Source: Raphanus sativus (taxonomy: Eukaryota; Streptophyta; Magnoliopsida; Brassicales; Brassicaceae). From it: a stretch of DNA of 64,000 nt. A program made the translations under genes and the position numbers. The stretch covers positions 20,006,800 to 20,070,799 of the forward strand of contig NC_079518.1 in the NCBI RefSeq assembly GCF_000801105.2, read 5' to 3'. Under the pieces are notes generated by a model. That model worked only from the letters and a program-made list of their open reading frames with translations, did not search any database and was not told where the DNA came from. Positions 1-12,800 of the stretch are shown here, piece after piece (positions within the stretch are counted from its first letter, which is position 1; every line of letters begins with the position of its first letter).

Positions 1-222
1 TCTTTACGACGAAATCAGCTTACGTGGATTTTGCAAGGCCCGTGTTTTGTGTTTACGAGGAATTAACGTCGATAATGTTAAATCCCTATAAGTGTAAACT
101 ACAAACACCAAACCTCAAACATCCTTTAACTTATAACTCAATCTCAAACACCAAAACCCATACCCTAAACCCCAAATGCATTAATTAAGTCTGAAAATAA
201 ATAATATTTTAAAAAAATTACA

Positions 223-3200
223 TCACCATTCAGATACATCATCATTCTCTTCAACACTAGAAACATCATCACTTTCATTAAACTCGTCTTCAACAGCATC
301 GTCAGTGGTATCGTCGGGAAGATCTTCATACTCATGATTATGTGGATCAATGAGTAGGATGTCATCCATTTGTTGTTCAGGTTCTTCGACTTCATTGATG
401 TGTTCTTCTTGCAAAGATGGTTCTTCTCCACTGATTATTCATCCACGGGGTGTAACTTTGATAATGGCTAACCAACTTATTCCAGATTCTGCAACCTCGG
501 GTATGGTAGGAAGCTAACTTGGTCTGCTTGCGAAGCTAATATGAAATGCTCGAATTTGTTGTACCTCCGTCCACCATTGACAGCAACTACACCGAATTTG
601 TTAAATCGAACACCTCTGTTGACCACGGGGTCGAACCAGTCACATTTGAATATGACGCATTTCAGCTTCAATAACCCAGGGAATTCCACTTCAATAATCT
701 CCTGCAAGATCCCGTAGAAATCGGTTTCGCTTTCACACAAATTCCATAATTGCTGGTCGCCCGGTGTTTACCATACTCGTACGTATGAAAAGTAAAGCCT
801 CGTGAGAAATACATTGGTGATGTGGTGACCTTTGCAAGTGGACCCTGAACTAATTCGTGAAACCATGTGGGGTAATCTGGATCGTCATATTCAACCTGCA
901 AAATTAAATTAAAGAGAACATTGAAACAAACGTTTAAAGCTTTCGTTACACCCCATGGGCGAAACAAATATCGGATTGGAGTAAATACCTGACTCTTCAA
1001 CCATTTAATAAAGTGTCGATCTTTCCTTTTATCTACCTCACTTGTGGATATACCTGGGATTGCTTCTTGGACTTGACTAACAAATAGGCTGTAAAATGCA
1101 CATATTTTATTAGTTATATCATCATTTTGAAAAATATATTTTAATTACAATTATTTTAAAAATTTCCATATATGTTACCTTTCAAAATAACGCATAAATG
1201 GATCCTCACAATTAAGTAGAATGTAAGTGTGTGCACTATGGGCGTCTTCATCACTCGACCACCAAACCTCTTTCGTTTTTCCACCCATTCGCCCAATCTG
1301 GCTAAAGATATCCGGAACACCAGCAACTGCATATGTTGGGGCAACACCACCATCATCATATCTTCTTGGAGCTCTTTGTCGGGTCCGTACATTAGGTGCA
1401 AAGTAGTACGATGTGAAGTGAGATGTTTCTTCCGTCAAACTTCCAGCAATTATAGAACCTTCAACCTTTGCGAGGTTTTTGCCTTCCCTTCAAATATTTC
1501 ATGGCCCGCTCATACTGATACATCCATCCATAATGTACTGGTCCTCGAAGCAATGCCTCATACGGGAGGTGGACAGCTAAATGCTCCATTACGTCAAAAA
1601 ATGAGGAGGAAATATTATCTCCAAGTGCACAATAAGATCGGAATGTTCTCGTGAAGTTGTTCTACGACATCCTCTTTAAGAGTGCGAGTGCTCAAATCCC
1701 TGAAAAAATGCTCCAATGGCTTTGTATATTCCAAAAACAATTAAGCAAATTATTAGTGCATATTTTGAAAAATAAATTAAGAAATTCATTAGTGTGAGTA
1801 TTAATAATATATTACCTGCAAGTGCTTCATGTACTTTTGTTGGAAGTAGCTCCGCAAATGCAAAGGGAAGTAGTCTTTGCATAAAGACATGACAATCATG
1901 ACTCTTCATCCCGGAGAACTTTTGGCCCTTTTCAACACATCTAGAGAGGTTTGAAACATACCCATCAGGAAACTTCACTGCTGATGCAACCCAGTTGAAC
2001 AAGACTGACTTTTGTTCTGAATATAATCTGAATACCGGTACATGAACTTGTCCATTGCTTTTTATATGTAACTCGGGTCTTGAGCAAATATCAGGCAATC
2101 CAACCTCAATTTTTGATTGTCTTTTGTCTTCCCAGGAACATTCAATATTGTATTCATGATGTTCTCAAAAAAATTCTTCTCAATATGCATCACATCTAGG
2201 TTGTGGCGCAAAAGAAGATCCTTCCAATACGGCAACTCCCAAAATATACTCTTCTTGTGCCAGTTTGTGCTGAACTCCATAATAATCAGGCATATTACCG
2301 GGAACATGCCAATTACCACCACAACGAACTGTTTCTTGAGCTCCGTAGTAATCGATTTGCTGTTCAATTTGTTCTCCAGTTAAATACGGAGGAGGAGTGT
2401 CTCTCACAACCCTTTTCTGCCTAAACAATTTCTTGTTTCTTCGATAAGGATGGTTAATGGGAAGAAATCGACGGTGACAATCGAACCAACTTGTCTTCCT
2501 ACCGTTCTTCAGCTGAAATGCATCTGTCCTTACATTACAATATGGACAAGATAATCTCTCATGTGTAGTCCACCCAAACAACATCCCATAAGCAGGAAAG
2601 TCACTTATGGTCCACAAAAGCATCGTAAAGTTCGTCTTCGTTGAGCAGTCGTACGTCCTCACCCCTGTTGACCAAAAATCTTTCAACTCTTTTATCAGTG
2701 GCTGTAGAAAGACATCCAGAGACCTTTTTGGATGGTTCGGACCAGGTATTAATATCGTCAAGAACAGAAACTCCCGTTGCATGCACATATCTGGGGGCAG
2801 GTTGTATGGCATCATAAAGACTGGCCACAATGAATATTGTCTCCCTGACATACCGAAAGGACTAAATTCGTTCGTGCATAATCCCATATACACATTTCGG
2901 CTATTGCTAACGAATTGTGGATATATTTTGTTAAAATGTTTTCCAAGCTCTTGCATCTGATGGATGAGTCATCTCACCATCCGTCTGAGTATGCTCGGCA
3001 TGCCATCTCATTTTTCCAGCAGTCTCCTCAGATTGGTACAATCTTTTCAATATGTCGGTAATTGGTAGGTACCACATCCTTTGGTACGGTACCCTATTAC
3101 GTCCTCGTCCTTGCGGTTTGAATCGTGGCTTCTTGCAGAATCGACACTCTTCTAACTTCTCATAATCTCCCTAGTAGAGCATGCAGTTGTCGATGCAAAC

Positions 3201-3914
3201 GTCTATCATCTCAGAAGGCAACCCTAGACTATAAACTAGTTTCTGAATCTCATAATAAGAATCAGCAGAGACATTGTCTTCCGGCAAATACTCTTTAAAC
3301 AAGTCTGTCCATGCATTCATGCAACTTTCAGGTAGATTATGATCAGTTTTAATACTCATCATTCTAGCAGCCAACGACAATTTAGAGAGACCTTCCTACA
3401 ACCACTGTAAAGTGGCTGATTCGCAGCAATCTAACATTTCATAAAACTTTTTTGCATCTATGTTAGGTTCTTCAACTTCATCATCATCATGAGAAACAAA
3501 TGCATCAGCAACCATATCATGAACCCTATCATAATTATCTACCATCTGCTCCTCCTGATGGTATCTATGTTGATTATGAAATGATCAACCGGTTCATTCT
3601 GAAAATTGCTATTACTACTACTAGCTTCATTCTCATAATTATAACCTTCTCCATGTTGAAACCAGATATAGTAATTTGGCATGAAACCTCTATTTATTAA
3701 ATGCTTCCAAACATTTTCACGAGTTGCCAGTTTTGAATTGTTGCATTTCCGACAAGGACAAAACATCTTACCGCTTTCCTGGGCGAGGTGTAGAATCTGC
3801 TTGATGCATAAATGTCTCTAGTCCTTCCAGATACTCTTTCGTCACTCTCCCGTTAGCATCTCTATGCGTGTACATCCACCTCCGCAACTCATAATAATTT
3901 CCAACACCGGACAT
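223..3914 (-). pseudogene. CACTA TNP2-type transposase, decayed
   Basis: The reading direction is minus. An N-terminal Met at 3914 opens a transposase-associated domain (3539-3914) with a cysteine-rich FCPCRKCNN segment. The Tnp2 core follows (about 2062-2956), with the family phrases SDFPAYGMLFGW and HERLSCPYC and then MHIEKNFFENI. A DUF4218-type segment lies at 1676-2098 (KSHDCHVFMQRLLP), a further C-terminal segment at 1175-1438, a DUF4216-type segment at 477-740 (FKCDWFDP), and an acidic tail at 223-414. The gene is broken. The reading frame shifts between the first codons and the FCPCRKC segment near 3775, and a stop near 3172 replaces the Trp that normally follows CMLY. Some frame changes could be introns, which TNP2 genes have, but the nonsense codon is clear. 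In intact elements this enzyme excises and inserts CACTA transposons in the nucleus. Confidence 0.85.
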
Positions 3915-4020
3915 TTTTTTCTTTCACGTTTTTAGATTTTTTTTCCTTTTGCATGTGGTGTGTTTCAAATGAAACACAAATGACATATTTATAGGAAAAT
4001 TCGAAATTGGTAGGTGAGAT

Positions 4021-4350
4021 TTTACTACGAATTAACGACGAAATATGGGTGTTAGACTAGATAAAAACGTGTCTCACCTAAAATTAGGTTGAACTCGCAA
4101 AAACCTCGTAAACATATTCCTCGTTAATTACACGTTAAGTTTTACGTGTTCATTACGACAAAATGCAGTTTCCTCGTAAAAACGACGTTACTTTACGTTT
4201 GGTTTACGACGAAAACGTTTCGTCGTTATTTAACGACGAAATTACGTGTTTATTGTCTTTTCACGTAAGTTCCTCGTAAAGCCGACGTAATTTTACGAGG
4301 AAATTATTTCGTCGCTAACTTTCGTCGCTAGGCCGTGTTTTCTTGTAGTG
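4021..4350. repeat. CACTA terminal inverted repeat and subterminal repeat field
   Basis: The terminal inverted repeat occupies 4331-4350. Inward of it, several copies of a roughly 10-bp motif occur on both strands in about 300 bp (TTACGACGAAA, CGTCGTTAA, CCTCGTAAA variants). Related motifs at 1-85 show that the left subterminal field begins near the window edge. The region does not code. Confidence 0.75.
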
Positions 4351-6780
4351 TAACACTCCAAGGTAGCGAACCAAAAAGGACCTTGCAAGAGACCATGAGT
4401 ATTGGCGTGATCCTATTTCTCACTGAATCACCACCATCTAAGAAAAATCAGTCTTGTTTTTGTTTACGGAAAGACCAGTAGGCGCTTAAAATTCATCGAG
4501 GATGGATAGAATTCCCTAGCTAGATAGAATCATCTTTACCATCGAAGAACAACAAAACGTCATCCGCAAACTTTGAGTTATCAGAGGCGTATTTTTCAGT
4601 GGATGAAGACCAAACTTAGGTCCATTGCTCCTCTATCTAGGGACTTATACATGATATCTATCCAATACAAAGAGAAGCGAAGATTGGACCACCTTGTCTC
4701 AGTACCCTTCTTCCTTGGGAAGTAATCAAAGGAGTTCACTATTTAAATCAATGCTAAACGAGAAGGTTGTGACACACAATCCTTTATCCAATTTATGAAC
4801 ACTGCAGGAAGGTCAAATGCGGTCAAGAGGCTAATAAGAAAGTCCCAATTTAGTTTAGACTATCATTAAGCCTTCATTTGATCTATTTGAATACAACCCC
4901 GAGTTAACGGTCCCTTCTTATGAAACTCATATAACAATTCAAAGACAAGCATGATGTTTCTCACAGAGGAACCGTCTTTGAGGAAATCCTTTGGTTGAGC
5001 TGGACCACATCAGGAAAAACAGTTTCAGACAATGTTTCAACATTCTCGCAATCGCTTTTGTATACGGTTGAGCAGCATGACACCCATCTGAATTTGATAA
5101 CTCATCATTTCATGTTATCTTAGGTATATGAGCAATAGTGGTAGTGTTGAATTTCCTGAGCATTCATCTAGAAACGAAGAATTCCTTACAGCCTTAATTG
5201 CATCTGAGCCTACAATATCCCATGCATCTGAGCCGACAATTCCCATGCATAAGGACCAGAGCCTTGCATTTTGGCATCTTGAAGAAAGAAACCTTGATTT
5301 CTTCATTTGTGGGAATTCGAGTTAATTGAGAAGCCAAATTAGAGGAACACTTGAAAGAATGAATTTCCCTGATATACTCAACAGACATATGAGTGATGTC
5401 GTGATTTATAGACGCCAAAATATCTTGAAGAAAGTGATTGTCATTCCCTTTATCTGCTCCTGATTATAAATTCTATTGCCCTACAAATAACATTCTAAGA
5501 TTGATTGGGCAGAACTTCTCGATGAAAGAATCTTGAGTTCGAATCACCACACTATAATCATTGAAATTTGGACTTTAGTTTGAAAAAATGTTCCTGAGCT
5601 CAGGCAAAGAAATGCCATATTTATGTGCTTGAAACTCCTCACAGAGTCAGGACGCATAAGAAATGCATATTGAGTATGTTCCAATTCAGACAAGACGTCC
5701 TTAGTTGTTTGTTTCCGTGATTGAAATCTGGACTTGAGTTCGAAAAAATGTTCCTGAACTCAGGCAAAGAAAGGCCATGTTTTTGTGCTTGAAACTCCTC
5801 ACAAAGTAAGTTCGAGTCAGGACACGTAAGAAGTGCAAATTGAATATGTTCCAATTCAGACAAGACATCTTTAGTTTTTTGTTGGATTTTTCTGTATTTT
5901 TCTTTCTTGACTTGTTTACAACAATTCTTTGCCATCTTCAGTTTCTGACCCAACAAAAACAAAGTAGAACCAATTCTCATAGTTTTTGTTTATTTTTTTC
6001 ATGAGAGAACTCTGAGAAGAGAGAGACCAAACAGAGAGAATGGTCAGAGTTTCCCGAAGGATCAAACAAAGCCACACACTTTGGAAACTGAGAGTTCTAA
6101 GATGGATTCACTAAAGCCTCCTGTCTAGCTTTCTATATAAAGGGTCTTCCGGTCTGAGATTGGTCCATATATAGAACATTACTCTGGTATTCAGATCAGT
6201 CAGCTCATTTTCCTCCAAACAAGCTTTTGAGTCATCAATACCACTCACAAAAGAATCATATGCATGATAGAGTAGTGCTCATTGGTAGACAAAAATTGAT
6301 TAACGTCACCCATCAATGAAAATGGGCTAGATGAAAGAAGATAGGTTGAGCTGACAACCAAGATATCTCTCTACAGTTCCCGTCTCTGAATCTCCGGGTT
6401 AAACGCATAAACAAAGGCCACGTTGATTAAGGAGCAAGAAGTGGATCAAAGACCATGCACACTATGAACTGAGGTAATTTCTTATAGATTACCGCATACA
6501 AAGCTAAATCTCATACGACCCATATTCGCTCCATCATCGAGTAGAGTAACTATTATCCCATCTCCAACCTGGAAAGGTAGAGGTAAAAATATTGGATGCA
6601 GTTTAATATTTACATGCGTCTCTGAAATACCATCAATCAAGGGTCTATTACTAGTGACCCAAGATTTAACAAAACATTGACGAGTCACTATTAAATCCCC
6701 TGACATTCCATAAAATATCTTCATATATACAGATGGAAAGGAGAAGAGCTCATACCCGACGAGCACCTCTATTCAAGAGA
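4351..6780 (-). pseudogene. LINE endonuclease/reverse transcriptase remnant
   Basis: On the minus strand, 6482-6766 encodes an endonuclease-like stretch that includes SNRPLIDGISETHV, where the ETHV phrase is typical of plant LINE apurinic endonucleases. At 5639-5980 there is a lysine-rich linker (LKMAKNCCKQVKKEKYRKIQ) like the segment before plant LINE reverse transcriptases. At 4551-4570 the sequence encodes FADDVL, the catalytic YADD/FADD box of reverse transcriptase. At 4351-4390 it encodes LVRYLGVL, the box downstream of the catalytic site, and stops at the CACTA terminus. About 5700-5870 contains a duplicated linker segment (the phrase about a FRNIFSNSSPDF region recurs near 5590 and 5760). 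Frames are broken throughout and nothing here should be functional. Confidence 0.65.
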
Positions 6781-7329
6781 GATCCTCAGATAGAAGTAAA
6801 CATTCTTGAGACTGCTTGAGGAGATATTAAGCAAGATAGACAGGGCTCTCTACAAGCTGTTTCTTGCCATCTTCACCGCTGCTGGAGAAGGTAAGATTCA
6901 CTTTCCTCTATATCTTGAGTCACTTTCAAACAATGCTCTGAGGCATTCTGAATATGATCCAACAACTTCTGAATACTGTCAACTTTAGATTAAAGGGAAG
7001 CTAATAGAGGAAGTTCTGGATCAATAAAGAATTATTTGAATTGTCCTTTTTTGGTTTATCACCTTTCACTTAAAGAGAGTCATTTTAGGCGTAGCAGGAG
7101 CTTTCCCTAACAGAAGGAAGATATTTCAATACCTTTTGTGCAGATGGATTGGAACTGGAAATTATCCTTGATCAGGACCTGAGAATGCGGAACAGAAGCA
7201 CAATTCTCACTAGAAAATATATTTATATCAGATATCTTCACCTAAGAACTGACTGGGGTACATGAGACTTAGCTCTCTCCTTCATTTTGATTAACTGTTT
7301 TCCTTATTATTGGCTCTAGAAAATAATTG

Positions 7330-7694
7330 AGGAAGATTCCCGAGCTTGCCACAGCTGCAGCACTTCGGAGGATGAAGGATAAGGCACATTGATTATGACA
7401 GTGTACCCTTAAGAGTCACGAATTATCATTGCTTTTGAAGGTGACTTCTCGAAATCTCAACCTTGACCTTTTGTATCACTATAGTGAAAGGGATGCCGCC
7501 TTAATTTTCCGTATGCAAAGGATCGTCAATACGCTTGCTATGATACTAATTCTATCCAGTGAATATAACAGAGGATGAACATTTTTTAGATTCACCCACG
7601 TCAGAGCTGAGACGAAATTCTGTAGCTCCAGCGAAGCATCCATAATCCACATAGAAGCTGTAACAACACAATTGGATACTTGCCAATATCCCAC
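7330..7694 (-). pseudogene. LINE ORF1-like remnant (DUF4283-type segment plus zinc knuckle)
   Basis: On the minus strand 7479-7694 encodes a segment with LTWVNLKNVHPLLYSLDRIS, close to the DUF4283-type nucleic-acid-binding part of plant LINE ORF1-like proteins. About 100 bp further downstream (about 7340-7380) the minus strand encodes PPKCCSCGKLG, the start of a CCHC zinc knuckle whose later residues have decayed. The order and spacing match plant LINE ORF1. No full reading frame survives. Confidence 0.55.
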
Positions 7695-7830
7695 TTATAC
7701 AGGCCATTCACGAGAAGATATTGTTGGAACATAGATCATACAAGCTCATTCACTAGAAGATATTTTTCTTGAATAGCTACGAGTCCTCATCTTTATGCTC
7801 TAGATGGCTTGTGTCTCCACAATGCTCCAA

Positions 7831-8990
7831 AACATACCTAGACCTGAAAAGTCTCTAAAATAAATTTGAAACATAATATAAAACTCTAGATAAAACTTAT
7901 AAACAGCTAAAACCAGTAAAATCCATAGTATATCAAATGTATTGGTGTATAAACCCAAATTATAGTTGCATGCTTATATGTCGAAAGTGGATAGTTAGCG
8001 ATACATCCCTTCTAGTCCTTTTTATATGTAACTACAGTTCTTTGCATATTCTGAAATATCGAAAAACGATTCCCAAAGAATAAAAGTTATTGGCAAAAAA
8101 ATGTCAGTGTCCTGCTTTAGGATGGAAAGATACTCTTCCTAAGTTAAATATCTCCACCAGTTTGGGTGAATTTAGTTCGGCTTCAAAAATCTTGTTAAAT
8201 TTCATAAACATAACTAATATTTTTTTAATCTAAATAATATGTATTTTTAATGTTATTTGAATCCAAATATATCAGTTCCAGTTTAGGTTTAATTCTTTTT
8301 TAGTTCTCTGTGTCCAAANNNNNNNNNNNNNNNNNNNNNNNNNNNNNNNNNNNNNNNNNNNNNNNNNNNNNNNNNNNNNNNNNNNNNNNNNNNNNNNNNN
8401 NNNNNNNNNNNNNNNNNNCAGTTACAAAAAAAATCAATAAAATCGAAATAAAATCTAGATAATTTTTCAATAGAAAAAGACATTTTCTATTAATTGTTTA
8501 GTTTTTCTCAATAAAATCACAGCCATGAAAACTAGAATTTTAGATGGATATAAGATGTTTTAATAGAAAATAGACATTATATTATCTTGTATTATTCAAA
8601 GATTTTTTAAAAACTAAATTATTAAAAGATAATGAAATATAATTTAAACAATTAAAAGATAATGAAATATAATGAAATATTTTTTTAAAAAACCAAACAA
8701 TTAAGAGAATGTAATATGTAATACAGTTACAATAAATTTCAATAAAATCGAAATCTAACCTAGATAATTTTTCCCATTAGATTACTTTTAAGAAATCAAT
8801 TTTTAAATTTTAATAAACATTTTTAGTATTTATATTTTTAATAATTAATAAATGATATATAGTATTTTTGTATGATATTAAGCATTCATTTTAATCATTT
8901 TTAGTGTATAAATATTACATTTAGGTGTCATATGTATAAATTTCATAAACACGGGCTTGGAGTGTACATGAGCGTAATGGTTTCTTATTC
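7831..8990. other. AT-rich intergenic DNA with an assembly gap; no gene seen
   Basis: Apart from the 100 N at 8319-8418 this is AT-rich sequence with short direct repeats (for example AATTAAAAGATAATGAAATATAAT around 8620-8680). Apparent reading frames are short, and one of them merely spans the Ns. I found no coding similarity, RNA gene or transposon end. Confidence 0.6.
8319..8418. other. Assembly gap (100 N)
   Basis: There are exactly 100 consecutive N, the conventional placeholder for a gap of unknown size. Nothing should be inferred across it. Confidence 0.99.
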
Positions 8991-8997
8991 TTCAGTT

Positions 8998-9240
8998 AAA
9001 GAAAAAGTGATTTTTCTTCTTCAGTTAATTTAACTGTAAAGGTGGTGGTGTAGAAAAGAATGAGAGAGAAAAAGAAGATGAGAGGAAAAGAAGGAGAGAG
9101 AGATGATTTTCGTAGATGATGGTTGGTGGTGTGGAAAAGAAGGAGAGAGAAAAAGAAAGAAAGAGAAAAAGAATGAGAGAGGTAGTGTGACAAATTAAAG
9201 AATGAGAGAGGTGATGTGACAAATTTTATTTTAGATATAT
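8998..9240. repeat. Purine-rich imperfect tandem repeat upstream of BRCA2
   Basis: The plus strand is almost entirely A/G, built from AGAGAGAAAAAGAA-type blocks. There is an imperfect duplication of a GGTGGTGT-GAAAAGAA-GAGAGA segment (about 9040 and 9123) and a direct repeat of an AAAGAATGAGAGAGGT-GTGACAAATT unit at about 9168-9225. It resembles the purine-rich tract near the right end of the Mutator-like elements elsewhere in the window, but I see no terminal repeats or target duplication here. The minus-strand reading frames over it (Leu/Ser/Phe-rich) are composition artefacts. Confidence 0.6.
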
Positions 9241-9482
9241 TTTAATTGAAATGACAAAGATGTAAATAATGAATCTGACAAAGGTCCCAAATGATATTTA
9301 GACATAAGTTTACATGGCAAATGCAAAAAGTTGCCCAGTTGGCTAATTTAAACTTGAGGTCGCTCAATTCCCTAATTTCAAACTTGCGATTTGCCCAATT
9401 TGCCGATTTTTTCTTATAATTACCTGGTTCAGTTTGGTATTTCTGCCGAGGCTTTGATACGGGCCCACATTGACCTTGTCTA

Positions 9483-9516
9483 AATATAAAAGGACGCGTC
9501 TTTTCAATTTTCCCGC
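9483..9516 (+). promoter_or_regulatory. Putative BRCA2 core promoter: TATA-like box and E2F-type site
   Basis: An AATATAAAAGG TATA-like element lies at about 9484-9494. A TTTTCCCGCC sequence at 9507-9516 matches the E2F/DP consensus TTTSSCGC. They stand about 300 bp upstream of the BRCA2 start codon, with no other gene between. Recombination genes of this class are often E2F-controlled and S-phase expressed in plants, so the site is plausible. The transcription start itself cannot be seen. Confidence 0.45.
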
Positions 9517-9810
9517 CATAGGACAGTACAAGACTTCCAATTGCTAGCATACGTGCCGTTTCAGTCTCTCTAAAAACGCCGTGCAGCTCACTTGTCTTTA
9601 TGTTGGACGCTGTGCCGTCTCTCACATAATGCGGCCATTGTTTAAAACGCCTCCGTTTTCATATTTTTAGTCCCCTAGATATTTTTATACTTTCCCTCCT
9701 TTCCAGAAATGTTAAAATGTTTTCGTTTTGGTATTCCCTCCCTCCTCTCGTTCTAAATCGTTTCCTAAGCTAAGCTGATACACGAATCGACAGAAACCCT
9801 AAAACCGCAG

Positions 9811-12800
9811 ATGTCGACGTGGCAGCTATTACCTGATTCAAGCGGCGACGGTTTCCGGTGGGAAGCCGCTGGCCGGATTCTTCAGTCTGGCAAATCCGAG
9901 AATTCTCCGCCAACCACAGCTCCTCCTCTTCCTTCCATGGCGGATCTCTTGCTCCGAGGTGATTCTCTTTTTCTCTTCTTCCGATTCGTTTTTTCATGCG
10001 AGGGAGATTAAATGTTGTTGTTTGATTGAAAGGATGCTCGAAACTTATAGAACCAGAGGTATCGAAGCCCACAATGTTCACGACTGCTCTGGGCAAATCT
10101 GTAGCTCTTAAAGAATCTTCGCTTTCCAAAGCCAAATCGATTTTAGCAGATTCAGGTGCATGTTCTTTGTTATTACTTCTACGCTGTTTATTGAGAAGAA
10201 CGGATGGACTTACTATAAAGTGAATGACTTTTAAGATTGTAACAGCTGATATGTTACTTACCTCTTTCTGTTTGTGTTGTGTAGAGGATAATGCTCTCTC
10301 CAGGGAGACTGAGTTTGGTGTTCCCAACTCTTTTTTCCAGACTGCTTCTAACAAGAAGGTTAATGTGTCTTCTGCTGGTATGGCAAGAGCCAAGGCATTG
10401 TTAGGACTAGAAGAAGAAGATGATTATAGTGGATTCAAACACGTGAACCGTTTAAGAACTCCTGAGACGTTTGGTGCTACATCGGTTCAGCATCGTTCTG
10501 TAGCTCCAGGAGGACATTATGAGGAGGGTCAAAGATCTGAAATTTTGAGTTCATCTCCAAAGGTTCCTCAAACAAAGTTTCAAACTGCTGGTGGGAGGTC
10601 ATTGTCAGTGTCAGTCGAAGCCTTGAATCGTGCAAGAAGCCTTCTTGGAGACCCTGAGTTAGGGCCTTTCTTTGACGATTCAGCAACAGGTGATCACTTT
10701 GTTACACCACAGAAAGATAGATGGATAGGTGGTGATATTCCTCATGAAGCAAAGGCGAGCAACAAGCATACATCTAATAGTTTTATATCTCCTCTCCAAT
10801 CATCTTCAAAGCAATTTAGATCAGTCAAACTGGAGGACGTAGCTTCAGGGGTTAATTTGATCAAGAAATTTGATGCGGCTGTTGATGAGGCACATGGGAT
10901 ATCAAATAACAGGCCTTTAGCATCTGATATGGCAGTTAATAATAAAACGGGAAACGGTTTCATTTCAAGAGCTACGGAATTCGGAAGACAAGCTCACCAG
11001 CCACTTGTGGATATCACAAATCGCAGTGATATAGCTTATGCAAACAATAGACAAGAAAGCAGCCAAAAGAAAAGACTGGGAAAGACAGTCTCTGTTCCTC
11101 CTTTTAAAAGGCCGAGAACCTCCTCCTTTAAAACCCCTCTAATGAAAAATGACCAGCATGCTTCAATTGGTAAAATACTCAGGAAACTTTCTTCTTTGAA
11201 TTTGTTTTATTGGATCTCAAATTTATAACTGTTGGTGTCCTGTCTATTATCAGGTTTGTCTGTCGTATCTTGTGATACACAATATTCCAAAAAGGTGCTT
11301 TCCACAAGACCTGAAGAAAGGTCTCTAAGAATATATATCAAGGATTATTTTGGAATGCCTCCAACAGCTACGACCAAGGTGAAACTCTTTGCTTCCTTTC
11401 ACATTTTCCGGTGTTGTATATATATTACCTTTTCGTTTTTTTCATTCACTCTAACCACGCTTTCGGGCTGTTTTAAGATGGATGTGCCAGAACATGTCAG
11501 AAGAATCAAATCAAGTAATGCAGATAAATATGTGTTTGGTGATGTGTCTTCCTCAAGCGTGGTGGGAGCTGAAACTTTTCGTCAAATGTTGGCAGAGTCT
11601 GGTGCTTCCTTACAACGTGCATCTAGAGAGTAATTTCTTAGGTCCCTTTAAATGTTTTAGCTTTTAAGTTACCCATTTTGTTTATCTCTATATGTATATG
11701 CACTAGGTGGGTCACCAATCACTACAGGTGGATAGTCTGGAAACTCGCATGCTACGAGACATACTACCCAGCCAAATGCAGAGGAAACTTTCTGACGATC
11801 ACCAATGTTCTCCAGGAACTAAGATATAGGTTTCTCCATCGTCCAATATAGCCCTTTTTGTTTTGTTTTTTACTTATTATTTGAGCTAATGCAAAGTCTA
11901 ACCTGGTTAATCTACCTACATAGATATGAGAGAGAGGTCAATCATGGTCACTGCTCTGCAATAAAGAGGATTCTGAGTGGTGATGCTCCAGCTTCTTCAA
12001 TGATGGTGCTCTGCATATCTGCTATTAATCCAAAGACTCGAGAAACACATGGTTCTGATAGTGGCAGCAATGTGAAAATAGAACTCACTGATGGATGGTA
12101 TGAACTTGCTATTGTTGTATTCAAACCTGTTTTCTTTCCTTCTTTCCTCATAGATTTTTTCTAAAAAAAAAATTCACAGGTATTCGATAAATGCTGCTCT
12201 GGATGTCATGCTGAAAAAACAGTTGAATGCTGGAAAATTGTTTATTGGGCAAAAGCTTCGGGTATGTTATTTCTTGCAACCTTTAAATATTTTGTTTAAC
12301 AATACATTTTTTTCTGTCAGATCATTTACTTCCAGGATGCTCACGTTCTTTTTACTTATTTGAAGATACATGGGGCAGGACTTTCTGGCTGGACTACCCC
12401 AACATCACCTCTTGAGGTTTCTTAGACTTCGAATTTCTTTTAGACTTTTAGTTAAAATCTTCCCATGCTGGTTTCTTCATGGTTTCATTCAACCAAATTT
12501 TCAGGCAGTGATTTCGAATACAATCTGTTTGTTGTTGAATATTAATGGGACATACAGAGCTCACTGGGCGGACCGACTAGGATTCTGTGAGTAGCTTTAT
12601 GCTGTGTACCACACTACTACATCCCCTGAGTTGCTTATTTCATAGCATTTTGTGCTTTCATATTGTTTTGCTTATATTGTCTTTTGATCTCTTCTTCAAG
12701 GTAAAGAAGCTGGTGTCCCTCTGGCTCTCAACTGTATCAAGTGCAATGGGGGCCCTGTGCCTAAAACGTTAGCTGGAATTACACGAATATACCCTATCCT

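Larger units (their letters stand above)
1..4350 (-). mobile_element. CACTA (En/Spm) DNA transposon, right part; left end lies outside the window
   Basis: The right terminus at 4331-4350 reads, on the minus strand, CACTACAAGAAAACACGGCC, the classical CACTA inverted-repeat start. Short subterminal motifs such as TTACGAGGAA and CGTCGTTAA recur in both orientations at about 4020-4330 and again at 1-85, as expected of transposase-binding subterminal repeats. The 3 bp after the terminus are TAA, compatible with the 3-bp target duplication of this superfamily, but the partner copy is outside the window. The interior holds a broken TNP2-type transposase on the minus strand. The left inverted repeat is not visible, so the total length is unknown. 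The element sits inside a LINE: bases 4351 onward encode, on the minus strand, LINE reverse-transcriptase sequence interrupted at the CACTA end. Confidence 0.9.
4351..7830 (-). mobile_element. Degenerate LINE (non-LTR retrotransposon), 3' part interrupted by the CACTA element
   Basis: Fragments in LINE order are readable on the minus strand. From high to low coordinate these are an ORF1-like segment with a CCHC-type zinc knuckle (about 7340-7694), an endonuclease segment (6482-6766), a linker (5639-5980) and reverse transcriptase up to the CACTA junction at 4350. All are separated by stops and frameshifts, so the element is old. The 5' boundary near 7830 is a guess: recognisable coding similarity ends around 7700. 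The 3' half of the reverse transcriptase and the RNase H region must lie beyond the CACTA insertion, left of the window. Confidence 0.7.

Noticed and set aside
8289..8483. Reading frame across the N gap
   Set aside because: It exists only because Ns contain no stop codons.
8998..9310. Third Mutator-like element upstream of BRCA2
   Set aside because: The purine-rich tract resembles those of the MULE copies, but no terminal repeat or 9-bp duplication could be found.
9242..9625. 127-codon minus-strand frame upstream of BRCA2
   Set aside because: It has no recognisable domain, and it overlaps the likely BRCA2 promoter and E2F-type site.
9770..10393. 207-codon minus-strand frame
   Set aside because: It is the antisense shadow of BRCA2 exons 1-3 and introns, with no similarity of its own.
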